This document shows positions 10,430 to 62,966 of a DNA stretch of 64,000 bases, one piece after another. Under the pieces are notes generated by a model. It searched no databases. It worked only from the letters and a program-made list of their open reading frames with translations, and was not told where the DNA came from. Source of the stretch: Cololabis saira (lineage: Eukaryota > Chordata > Actinopteri > Beloniformes > Belonidae); contig NC_084591.1 of the NCBI RefSeq assembly GCF_033807715.1, positions 47,708,368-47,772,367 on the forward strand, read 5' to 3'. A program made the position numbers and the translations under genes. Each line of letters opens with the position of its first letter. Within the stretch, counting starts at the first letter, position 1.

Positions 10430-10822
10430 TTTGATCTTCTCCTCTTCCATTTTTTATTTATTATAAGTATCTCATAGCTATCATTTTTGTCCATCGTTCC
10501 TGTAGATTCTTGTGCCGGCCCCCTTTTTCTCTTTTGTGCATGTTTGCAGGCCTGAGCTTCAGGAGTTGCGTGCTGGCCTGCAGTCCCCCCTCTGATCATC
10601 CCACTGCTGCTTCCACCTGCCTGTGTGGATGTCTGCTGTGTGCTTGCTGACATCCTGACCTGCACCCCCTCCCCTGACCACCTCAGTCTATGATCCAGGT
10701 CCTAGTCCAGGTTTTTTCCCTCCTAAAGGGGAGTTTTTCTTGCCACTGTTTGGCTTAAGGTTTTTCTCTTCTATTGTAATAGATGCTATATAAATAAAAT
10801 TGAGTTGAATTGAATTGAATTT
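10430..10822 (+). mobile_element. LINE/SINE 3'-end repeat with ATTGAATTGA tail, copy 1
   Basis: Shares TATCTCATAGCTATCATTTT, CCTCCTAAAGGGGAGTTTTT, CTTGCCACTGTTTGGCTTAA and a TAAATAAAATTGAATTGAAT tail with 11060-11567 and, inverted, 60073-60660. The tail type suggests the 3' end of an L2-like LINE; the family name is uncertain. Confidence 0.6.
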
Positions 10823-11059
10823 CAACACTGCCATGTACCTGTGCACATGCTGGCTGTGAGACGCTGGCGCATCTCTGCAGACTTTCACACACTGCACCCG
10901 TTGCTGGGCGGCTGGCGGGCGGGCGGCTAGCGGACGGCTGCCACCGGCGTGTCCGCGCTGTACCAGTTTTCAGGTTGAAGCTGGAAAGTGACCTCCCTTC
11001 TTTGGTCACAACAATGCATCACATGATCCACTGGGCGGTGCCTCTCACCCTTCTTCTCC

Positions 11060-11567
11060 TCTCCTCTTCCCTTCATCTCTTCTCTTTTTCCATTTTTATT
11101 TATTATAAATATCTCATAGCTATCATTTTTGTCCATTGTTCCTGTAGTTTCCTGTGCTGGCCCCGCTTTTTTCTCTTTTGTGCATGTTTGCAGGGCGGAG
11201 CTTCGGGAGCTGCGTGCTGACCTGCGGCCCCCCCTCAACCCCCCCACCCCCCCAGTCATCCCACTGCTGCTTCCACCTGCCTGCTGTGTGCTGCTGACGT
11301 CCCCCCCGACCCCCCAGTCTGGCCTTCGGCAGGAGGGTCCCCCCTTATGATCCAGGTCCTGGTCCAGGTTTTTTCCCTCCTAAAGGGGAGTTTTTCTTGC
11401 CACTGTTTGGCTTAAGGTTTTTCTCCCACTAGGGGAGTTCCTACCTGTCATTGTTTATGTAATAATTGCTCGGGGATTTATGTTCTGGGTCTCTGGAAAG
11501 CGTCTAGGGACAACTGTTGTTGTATTAGACGCTATATAAATAAAATTGAATTGAATTGAATTGAATC
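11060..11567 (+). mobile_element. LINE/SINE 3'-end repeat, copy 2
   Basis: Longest copy of the family, ending in (ATTGA)n at 11545-11567. Copy 1 lies directly upstream in the same orientation, so the pair could be a local duplication or two insertions. Confidence 0.65.
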
Positions 11568-12185
11568 ACCTGGGGTGATGGTGCCAATGTGTTTGTTCCA
11601 GATCATTTCAAATATTTGACAAGTGTTGAGGAAAAACTCTGAAAACCTCCGTATTAGATGTTTTAACCACCTGGGTGACATTCCGGGCTCATCCTGAGTG
11701 CATTAACTTATCAAGAATAAATGATCCAGGTTCAGTTCATCATTTGCATGCGAATGGGTCAGTCAGGAACCTGGATGCAGAAGTTACCCAGAGAAACAGA
11801 ATGCATAGTAATGTCAACACCACAAGAACTAATAAGAGTAAACACTAAATGATTATCATAAGTCATTGCAGAGACCAATCTCTCAAAGACAAAATGTGAG
11901 TCAGCACCAACTGGACTCATGAGGAAGGTCACAGAATGGCTAAGACTAATATTTCCATCACAACAGCTTCAACTGGGACAAAAATCTTAATTCATTGCAC
12001 CAAAGTACATTAATAATCAGCAAATGTTTTGTTGTTATTCAGTATAAAGGCACCAAATGTAACATTACACCCATGTTAACACCATTAGCGTCACTCAGAC
12101 ACTTATTACATGCAGAAATCTCACTTTCAATAACTTATATGTCATAACACACGTGAAGGAATTGTTCACCACAGTTGAAGATATG
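11568..12185. other. Non-coding stretch
   Basis: No recognisable gene or repeat; ordinary AT-rich intergenic sequence. Confidence 0.4.
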
Positions 12186-12193
12186 CTTGTATC

Positions 12194-12942
12194 CAGTACT
12201 GGAGTTGTAAATAAAATCAGGGGGGATGGTGGATTTTATCATATGGGGACAGATAATTTGCGCTGATTACATAATATATTACAAATAATAGCAGTGACCA
12301 AAACAGCTGCAGAAATACTGCTGGAATGACATAGCAGCAGTTAAATGCAGCCTTCTGTAAGCTTTAAATATCCACTGGGCCTACATCAAATACATCAAAA
12401 CACAACAATAAAAAACACTTTTCTGAACTTATCAATATGATTCTGTCCTTCACAGGATAAGTAAAGTGGATCACTGCAAAAACTCACAATCTTAACAAGA
12501 ATATTTGTCTTATTTCTAGTTAAAATGTCTCATTTTAGTAAAAAAAATCTCATTACACTTAAAACAAGACTCATCACTGGAAAAAACCACAATTTTCACC
12601 TGTTTCAAGTAGATTTTTAAAATAAGTAGAAAAATCTGCCAGTGGAACAAGATTTTTTTGCTTGTAATAAGAAGATAAATCTTGTCCCACTGGCAGATTT
12701 TCCTACTTATTTCCAGTGAAAATGTACCTGAAACAGGTGAAAATTGTCAAATAAGTTATTTTTCTGGTGTTATTTTTCTGGTGATGACTCTAAATGTTGA
12801 AATAGCAGTAAAACCACATTCATTGATGAAATGACATAAGGGATGGAAAGGAGGGAAAGTAGTTTTACAGGGGGGATGATTTGGACCGTTTTTATTTCAG
12901 GGGGATGCCACCCCCCCTCATCCCCCCTCAATTCCAGTACTG
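12194..12942 (+). mobile_element. hAT-type element (CAGTACTGGAGTTG termini), copy 1
   Basis: Left CAGTACTGGAGTTG and right CAATTCCAGTACTG; target duplication CTTGTATC/CTTGTAGT (6 of 8). Family sequence includes a GGGGGGATG block at each end and, in the middle (from 12475), most of the CACTGCAAAAACTC fold-back element with its right terminus missing. Confidence 0.8.
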
Positions 12943-12950
12943 CTTGTAGT

Positions 12951-13440
12951 GAAGTATTCACTTTACATTCATCTAGTTAGGCATAGACGCTAAAAAAAAG
13001 GGAAACCTCGCTCTACATGCTGAAAGTACAATAAAAAATACATCATTTGCACTTCAAATTTGCTGTTTCTCGCCATGAAACGGGTTGCTTTCCTAATTCA
13101 CGTTTGTTCACCACAGTGACCTGCACTGTAGGTTCTTCTGAATCAGATTGATAAGCTGGACAAAATGAAAAGCTTTTGTTTGACTTTACATTGTGAGAAA
13201 CCACACAAATGTGGTTTGTTTACACGTGGGATTTTTGAAGAGCCTCGTCCATCCACCGCCAGCCTTCCTCTTCTATTCTTCTTATTGCTTCATGGAAACA
13301 ACTTTATCTTCCACATGAAATTAAATATCTTTGTTCCTAGTGTTTTTATATGAGGGTCTGTACACAATAGTTCAGTTATATACTTATATCAGAGGTTTGC
13401 TTTCATGGAAGAAAACTCAAGAAAGTGACAGATGACTTCA
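12951..13440. other. Non-coding stretch
   Basis: I recognised no element or gene here. Confidence 0.35.
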
Positions 13441-13449
13441 CCCAGGGGT

Positions 13450-13860
13450 GAACACAGGCCCCGTTTACACGTACCAAAAACTGTGGTGTTTTCATGCGTT
13501 TTGGCCGTTCGTTTACACGAAAACGAAGCGCAAAGTCTCCAAAAACCATCATTTCTGAAAACTCCGTCTTCACGTTTGCTTGTAAACAGAGAGAAACGGA
13601 CATTTAGTCTTCAGAACGTCACATTATGGAACAGAAACGTCACCAGAGTGCTACCTGTGTTTACAATTAGTTTGGACGCGTCAATATTTTCTTGTATTTT
13701 ACCTGTTTTATATTCTAATGTCACACTTAAAAGTAACTCCACTTCTCTGTCACTCCAAACCAAAGACTCATGTCATTTGTTGATGTTTTTTTCCAGGATT
13801 CTGATTGGCTAGCATGACTTTATCTTCTCGTTACACTGCCCCCTGTAGGTTTGGCTGCTC
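13450..13860. mobile_element. Possible DNA element (GGCCCCGTTTACACG end)
   Basis: Starts with a terminus-like GGCCCCGTTTACACGTACC, and TTTACACG/CGTTTACA-type motifs recur. No opposite end was found, so this is tentative. Confidence 0.3.
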
Positions 13861-14162
13861 ATAGCACCTTAACAGCTATTTATGCGGGTTCGTGGAAATC
13901 AGGGGTCGGCAATCCGCGGCTCCAGAGCCGCATGCGGGTCTTTAGAGCCGCCCTAGTGGCTCCTGGAGCTTTTTCAAAAATGTTTTGACCTTTTTTCCCT
14001 TTTTTTCCTTTTTTCTTTTTTTCCTTTTTTCTCTTCTTTTTTTTCTTTTCCTTTCCTTTTTAATCTCGACATTTAAACTTTTTCTCGATATTTTGACTTT
14101 TTTCTCAATATTTTATACTATTTCCTCGTCCTCGACATTTTAACTTTTTTCCTCAACATTTT

Positions 14163-15584
14163 GGGCCCGATTTACTAAAGGTTTGCGTGTGTTAAAACGT
14201 GTGCAAACTTGACATCACCCGCAAACCAAAGTGCCAGCTGATCTACTAACAGCGTGCAAAGAGGATTGCGTCTCTGAAATGCGCTAAATTGCACACGCAA
14301 TCCATTTAGTACTTTTGCCCTGATGAATAATCAATATGGGGCGTACCTGCCAGAGAGCGCTAAATACTGGGAGGGGAAGATGCAAATTGCTCAATTTACC
14401 ACACGCAATGAGATTTACCAAGCCTGAAAGTAATTGCGCGTATTGTGATTGCGTCTGTATTTAATACGTTTGAAAGGAAGGTGCTAATCTGCTGCTGCTG
14501 TTATTGTGGCAAGGAGGCGACATCCAAAATCAAAGAATACGCAGAGAGAGAGTCTTTATTCTGCTGCATGCTATTTTAAAAATGGTTGCACAAGTTTTAT
14601 TAAAGGCCACTTTTTCTTTAGTTCTTCGCCTTATATCTTGCCACCTTCTCTTATTGTGCCCCCCTCCACTCGCCCACAAGCAGGCCAAGCCTTTGTGCCA
14701 AAACTTTGTATTTTATTGATTACTTATCTTATTGAACGTGAAATCATCCTTCGTAAATTACATTTAATTAAAACCCGTGCTTATTAATCACAAAACACAG
14801 GTTAAACATCATGACCAAATCCGCTCCGACCCGCTGTGTCAGGATCAGCGCAGAGACTGCAGCTTCGCCTGAATTATGGTTCTGCGTTAAATCGACGGCC
14901 ATATGATGGTCCCGTCTGTCACACATTTACTGTCAGTGTTTGCTATATAATATATAATATTTGCAATATACTGTGGACATCTGAATAAAAACTGAACTCA
15001 TAAATAGATGAATCAAAGCGCTCTCCAGCTCTGTGTCTGATTGTCTTTTTCTCCTCAGATCATGCAGAGCACCGCCGGGTCACGTAAACCCGACCAATTC
15101 AATATTAAAATCAAATTCAGTCCTGTGGCCCGTTTTTCTATTTCGTATTTTTGATCTGTGCCTAAAATTGAAATATGAAAAACCAGACGTTTTTCCGTTT
15201 TTGTGTTACCAACTGCATTTATTCTATCGCAGGTTTTCTCCGATATTGCGTTTCTTTTGGTAATGTTTAAATTTCTTTGCTGTAGTTCATGAATGTGTTT
15301 ATTTGCCTCTTCCACTAATATCTCTAACTCCAACTCGTCAAATTTCATTTTGCGCTTGTGACTTGTGACTGTGCATTCCATCCAGACTCTCCATGGCGCA
15401 GATCTGCGCTCGCAAACCGTAAGACACGCAACACCTCATTTAAATACTGCTGTTTGCACCTGTTATCAATTGCGCACGCAATCTTAGTTGATACCCGCAA
15501 ACCACGCAGCAACAGCACGCGCAAACTTTTTCAGTGCACACGCAATTTAGTACTCTTTATTTAGGATCTTAGTAAATCGGGCCC
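14163..15584. mobile_element. PIF/Harbinger-like element (GGGCCCGATTTACTAA termini)
   Basis: Inverted ends GGGCCCGATTTACTAA and TTAGTAAATCGGGCCC with a 3-bp duplication TTT on both sides. GTTTGCG and CGCAAAC motifs recur near both ends. It carries a Myb/SANT-like remnant on the minus strand; a possible transposase start (14504-14560, RRERVF) is too short to call. Confidence 0.75.
15130..15360 (-). pseudogene. Myb/SANT-like domain remnant of a Harbinger accessory protein
   Basis: Minus-strand reading has KRKMKFDELELEILVEEANK and later RNAISEKTCDRINAVGNTK. The pattern (aromatic-xx-E-L-E-x-LVEE, then R-INAVGNTKR) resembles the Myb/SANT-like DNA-binding domain of Harbinger second proteins. The canonical Trp codons are degraded and the end is out of frame, so it is a pseudogene. 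Confidence 0.55.
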
Positions 15585-15752
15585 TTTGACTTTTTTTTCG
15601 GCATTTCGACTTTTTTCTCGACATTTCGTCCTTTCGCCATTTGCTCTTCATTCTAAGGCTTATATTTTCATTTTTTGCGTCTCCAGACATATTTGTTTTT
15701 GGTCCAATATGGCTCTTTCAACATTTGCCGGTTGCCAACCGCTGGTGTAAAT

Positions 15753-16243
15753 GATGGTATTTTTCAAAACATAGAGGGGGAAATATCCGTTTTTTGTAAA
15801 TACCGGGCTATATGTTCTCCTCCTCACAGGACTTCCAACGCAGGTCACTGGAAAATATGATTTCTTTGCTCTGTTTGCTCATCCAACAGCAGGGAGCTGC
15901 TTCCAGGCATTCCTGCCCTCCATCTCATTACAGCATTATTACTGTCTTGAATATTAGGACCTCTCGGAGTAAATGGGTTAAAGAAATGTATGTGAGCAGG
16001 AATGTGTGTCTTCGCCTGCCCCTCGGCTCACTGCGCTGCCATTAATGAAAGCCGACCCTCATCTCCTTTTTTTGATGATTTACATTAGTTATGTGGGCTA
16101 ATCACTGCTGGCTGAGGGCAGTGTGGGGAATGTGATTAGTGAGTAGCTCTAATTAAGGCTGGGATCTCTCTCACACACACCAGCCCGGGGAGCTGAGACG
16201 GTCACATCTTATACCACAAACACACACACGGGCCGTGTTTCAC
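15753..16243. other. Non-coding stretch
   Basis: Ordinary sequence leading into the satellite; no gene recognised. Confidence 0.4.
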
Positions 16244-17031
16244 GTGCACACACTAACACAGGAACTAAACACACACTAACACAGAAACTAAACACACACT
16301 AACACAGAAACTAACACTAACACAGAAACTAAACACACACTAACACAGAAACTAAACACACACTAACACAGAAACTAAACACACACTAACACAGAAACTA
16401 AACACACACTAACACAGAAACTAAACACACACTAACACAGAAACTAAACACACACTAACACAGAAACTAAACACACACTAACACAGGAACTAAACACACA
16501 CTAACACAGAAACTAAACACACACTAACACAGAAACTAAACACACACTAACACAGAAACTAAACACACACTAACACAGAAACTAAACACACACTAACACA
16601 GAAACTAAACACACACTAACACAGAAACTAAACACACACTAACACAGAAACTAAACACACACTAACACAGGAACTAACACTAACACAGAAACTAAACACA
16701 CACTAACACAGGAACTAAACACACACTAACACAGAAACTAAACACACACTAACACAGGAACTAAACACACACTAACACAGGAACTAACACTAACACAGAA
16801 ACTAAACACACACTAACACAGAAACTAAACACACACTAACACAGGAACTAAACACACACTAACACAGAAACTAAACACACACTAACACAGAAACTAAACA
16901 CACACTAACACAGAAACTAAACACACACTAACACAGGAACTAAACACACACTAACACAGAAACTAAACACACACTAACACAGAAACTAACACTAACACAG
17001 AAACTAAACACACACTAACACAGAAACTAAA
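16244..17031. repeat. 23-bp satellite (ACTAACACAGAAACTAAACACAC)n
   Basis: About 34 near-identical units. Variants are AGGAACT for AGAAACT and a short 15-bp unit (ACTAACACTAACACAG) at several places. It abuts the truncated hAT fragment at 17032, whose 5' half is missing. Confidence 0.95.
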
Positions 17032-17195
17032 CTTTATAAACTTTTCGACTTTTTTCCTGACATTTCGCCTTTTGCCATTTGTCTTCATTCTAAGGCTGAT
17101 ACAAGACTTTAAATTTTTTGCGGCTCCAGACATATTTGTTTTTTGTGTTTTTGGTCCAATATGGCTCTTTCAACATTTTGGGTTGCCGACCCCTG
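17032..17195 (+). mobile_element. Charlie/ZBED-like hAT, copy c, 3' end only
   Basis: Starts mid-array (TTTTCGACTTTTTTCC) and continues to the family end GGGTTGCCGACCCCTG. The left part is missing at the satellite border. Confidence 0.85.
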
Positions 17196-17219
17196 GGATA
17201 GAATATAGAATATATATTG

Positions 17220-17222
<3 letters not shown>

Positions 17223-17294
<72 letters not shown>
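17223..17294. repeat. (CA)n microsatellite
   Basis: Uninterrupted AC dinucleotides, about 36 repeats. Confidence 0.98.
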
Positions 17295-17296
<2 letters not shown>

Positions 17297-17690
17297 TTAA
17301 GCCGTCTTGACTTGAACGGAGAACGTAGCCTCAGCGTAGCCGTTCCAGAAGGTTTCCTGGGTGGCCTTCTTGACCTCGAGGAACCTGTCAGCGCACTCAG
17401 CGCTTTTCTCATCAGACGACGTCTTCAGTTTGCTGGACAACAAATATGGAAACAAGTCCAAAATTGTTCTGATGATCTGCAACGAGGTTCAGTCTCTTCC
17501 TCCTGTCAAAGGAAATCATTCCCGGAGGACGATTGAATTAATTCAGGGCTGCGGAGAGAGCATTTTGTAACCTCCAGATCAATGGAGAAGAAGACGCAAT
17601 GAAAAACCGTATTGTTGCCCAGTCCCTGGAGAGCAAACTTCCCAGTTCATTAAAGAGGGAGTGGATTATTTTAGTTTAGTAAAGCCTATA
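17295..17690. other. Non-coding stretch
   Basis: A frame over 17072-17536 runs through the CA array and has no recognisable domain. Nothing else is supported. Confidence 0.4.
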
Positions 17691-18144
17691 GTTAGTGTTT
17701 AGTGTTTACTGGCGAGTTTTTTTTTCAAACTTCGCAACACCGAGCAAACGAGTGATTATGTACATTCACTGAGTGAATATTATGAAAGTAAAATATATAT
17801 TTCTCGCTAGAAATGTAATCAAAACACATTTTTATGCAGAAACTAACTCAAAATATTGATTTTATTCACTAAAAAATAAGAATTGTCCGCCATGTTTTTT
17901 TTTTGATTCAGTCCGTAAATGACGACAAAAAGCATTCTGGGAAATTTTTCTGGCCCTATGTCAGCTAGTCAGCATCTGAAAACCCTCGCTCCATAGGGAC
18001 AGATTCATATCCACTACCCTTGTTTTCCGCACTCCCCCTAGGTGAAAAGAGGAATTGGGACACCACTACCCTCACGGGAACGCTCAGAATTTAGGGGTAG
18101 GGATGAAAACGAGGGGTAATGGGAGTATTGGGACAGGGCCAAAG
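17690..18144. mobile_element. Probable DNA element adjoining the BEL/Pao fragment
   Basis: Ends with ATTGGGACAGGGCCA, and TGGCCCTATGTCAG occurs at 17950. It contains CCGCCATG and CATTCTGGGAA motifs. It stops where BEL/Pao-like coding begins. Left border uncertain. Confidence 0.35.
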
Positions 18145-18146
18145 TA

Positions 18147-18577
18147 GCGCGAACCACAACAACCACCAACAAGGAGGTGCTGGAATGGTTCAAGTGGGAC
18201 AGCATTGGCGCAGCCTGCACTCCCCTGTGTGGCAGCTGCAAGTGTGGAAAGTGTCCTCCTGGAGGAAAGGAAATGACCCTCAAGAAAGAGAGAGACCTAG
18301 AGAAAATGAGGGAGTGTCTCACTTATGTGCTATCAGACAAACACAGTAGTTCCCCACATTGGGACGCAGCATATCCCAGGAGGGCAAACCCCTCAACATT
18401 GCCGGACAACCGATACGCCGTGGAGGCAACGTTCATAAACATGGAGAAGCATCTGAAGGGAACCTGCATGGAAAAATGCTTACACAGAGCAAATCCACGA
18501 CATGGTCTCGAGAGGAGCTGCCATCAAACTCACCATGGAGGAACTGGAATGCTGGAAAGGGCCAAAGTGGTATATTA
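18147..18577 (+). pseudogene. BEL/Pao-type LTR retrotransposon pol fragment
   Basis: A + strand frame shows EVLEWFKWDSIGAACTPLCG, a Cys-rich CxxCxCGxCPPGG segment, HWDAAYP, STLPDNR and VEATF in the order I know from BEL/Pao polyproteins between protease and reverse transcriptase. It covers only part of pol and is interrupted at 18578 by a MITE. A short continuation lies at 19206-19228. Confidence 0.7.
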
Positions 18578-19202
18578 TGGCCCTTTCGCACTAGTACCGC
18601 CTTAGCCCGGCTCGGCTCGGCGCGGCTTGTCGCGGCTCCACCCGTTTTGTCCCCGTTTGTTTTTCCACAGCCAGGGGAGAAGTGGGCAGGTTGGGTGAAG
18701 CGGCTGTGACGTACTCGATTGCGCAACACCTTTGTTCGTGTCGGCGCAGATGAGAAATCAGCTGAGCGGCTGAGCGGCTGAGAAAAAAAATGCCCGTCTA
18801 CATCCCTTTTTTAATTCTCTCCTCAGCTACCAGGTTTATGAACATCTGCACCTCAGAGTTTGGATCACCAAACAGACGTTTGCGCTTTATAATAAAATCG
18901 CCGCGAGCCGCCAGTCGCCCTCGCGCTGACTCCCGCTTCCTGATTCAAACGTCTGCCGGCCCCCCGACCAATCAGAGGTGTGGAGGGTGGTGACGGCCCC
19001 GCCCCCCGACCAATCGGTGGCGAGGAGGGTGGTGATGTCAGAAATAGTCCTGGCTCAGCCCTGATAGAACCTCGCTAGAATGGTAACAGAAAAATGTATC
19101 GGCTTGGAGCGGCTCTACCCGCCTCAGCCCCTAGTGCAAAAGCGCAAGACGGGGCCGTGGCGGGTAGAACCGAGTTAAGGCGGGACTAGTGCGAAAGGGC
19201 CA
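18578..19202. mobile_element. Harbinger-like MITE with TTA target duplication
   Basis: 625 bp, GC-rich; ends TGGCCCTTTCGCACTAGT and ACTAGTGCGAAAGGGCCA. TTA flanks both sides (18575-18577, 19203-19205). Removing it and one TTA restores the BEL/Pao frame, which proves the insertion boundaries. No coding capacity. Confidence 0.85.
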
Positions 19203-19205
19203 TTA

Positions 19206-19228
19206 GTCACCTGGTTGTGCCAAACATA
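19206..19228 (+). pseudogene. BEL/Pao fragment, continuation after the MITE
   Basis: The few codons right of the TTA continue the retrotransposon reading and then stop matching at a CA-rich stretch. Confidence 0.6.
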
Positions 19229-19590
19229 TACACACACATACACACCACACACACACCGCACACACACACACACACACATTAAGAATATTTAGTATGATAA
19301 AAAGTTGTTATAGCTGTGAAAAGTATGTTTGTGCCTCGTTATCTAAAAGTCAACGATCATTATGTGCCCAAATCCGTTGTGGAATCTTCTCTGCACCTTG
19401 AGACAGGACGTTATCGGGGGTCCCAGAAGAAGAGCGGATTTGTCCTTACTGGGACATTAATGACATTGAAAATTAGTTCCATTTTCTATTTTATTGACCT
19501 CTGTATCATGAGCTGCATCAGAAATTATTTGATAGGTGTAAGAATTTGGATTTGATGTGGGTAAGTGATGCTGAGAGACTCAAATGGATT

Positions 19591-19690
19591 TTTGATTTAT
19601 AAAGTATTTGCACTTGCTGACTATTTGGAGAAAGCGTGGGATAAACGAAGAAAAGTAACATATATGTGAAAATATCCATTCTGGTTTTTG
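19591..19690 (+). repeat. 100-bp direct repeat, upstream copy
   Basis: Nearly identical to 21397-21494, same orientation; core TGAAAATATCCATTCTGG. The two copies bracket calb2 exon 1. Confidence 0.85.
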
Positions 19691-19695
19691 ATTTA

Positions 19696-19698
<3 letters not shown>

Positions 19699-19775
<77 letters not shown>
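19699..19775. repeat. (CA)n microsatellite upstream of calb2
   Basis: About 38 uninterrupted CA units ending about 110 bp upstream of the TATA-like motif. Confidence 0.98.
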
Positions 19776-19778
<3 letters not shown>

Positions 19779-19799
19779 GATATTAACCTCTCTCTCTCG

Positions 19800-19991
19800 G
19801 AGTGAATGGGACGCTGACTCAGGACGCTGGCATCGTGCGCGCCCCCGACGGCGGCGCGCAGCGGGGGCGCGCCGCGGCGGCGTTAAAAGCTGTGGCGGCG
19901 CGCAGCGGCCTCAGTGTGCGTCTGTTCCAGCCAGAGACTCCAGAGTCAGTCCGGATCTTTGCAGCATCAGCACCGGGATAAAGAGATCACC
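19800..19991 (+). promoter_or_regulatory. calb2: Probable calb2 core promoter and 5' UTR in a CpG-rich block
   Basis: From about 19830 the sequence becomes strongly GC- and CpG-rich, with several GCGCGC/GGCGCGC runs, unlike the AT-rich surroundings. A TATA-like TTAAAA lies at 19884-19889, about 105 bp before the ATG, so transcription could start near 19910-19920. The transcription start is inferred from base composition only. A (CA)n array sits directly upstream. Confidence 0.55.

Positions 19992-62966
<42,975 letters not shown>

Larger units (their letters stand above)
13900..15744 (+). mobile_element. Charlie/ZBED-like hAT, copy b, split by a Harbinger element
   Basis: Begins CAGGGGTCGGCAATCCGCGG and ends GGTTGCCAACCGCTG; target duplication GTGGAAAT/GTGTAAAT (7 of 8). 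The two halves (13900-14162, 15585-15744) join at CATTTTGAC when 14163-15584 and one TTT are removed. Confidence 0.85.

Noticed and set aside
16244..17031. CRISPR-like regular repeats (also 1905-2418, 26835-29267, 33319-34268)
   Set aside because: The units are head-to-tail with no unique spacers, and the context is a vertebrate genome.
17072..17536. Frames with poly(His-Thr) or poly(Val-Cys)
   Set aside because: These are (CA)n microsatellite translations; the same is true at 19580-20112 and 49925-50364.
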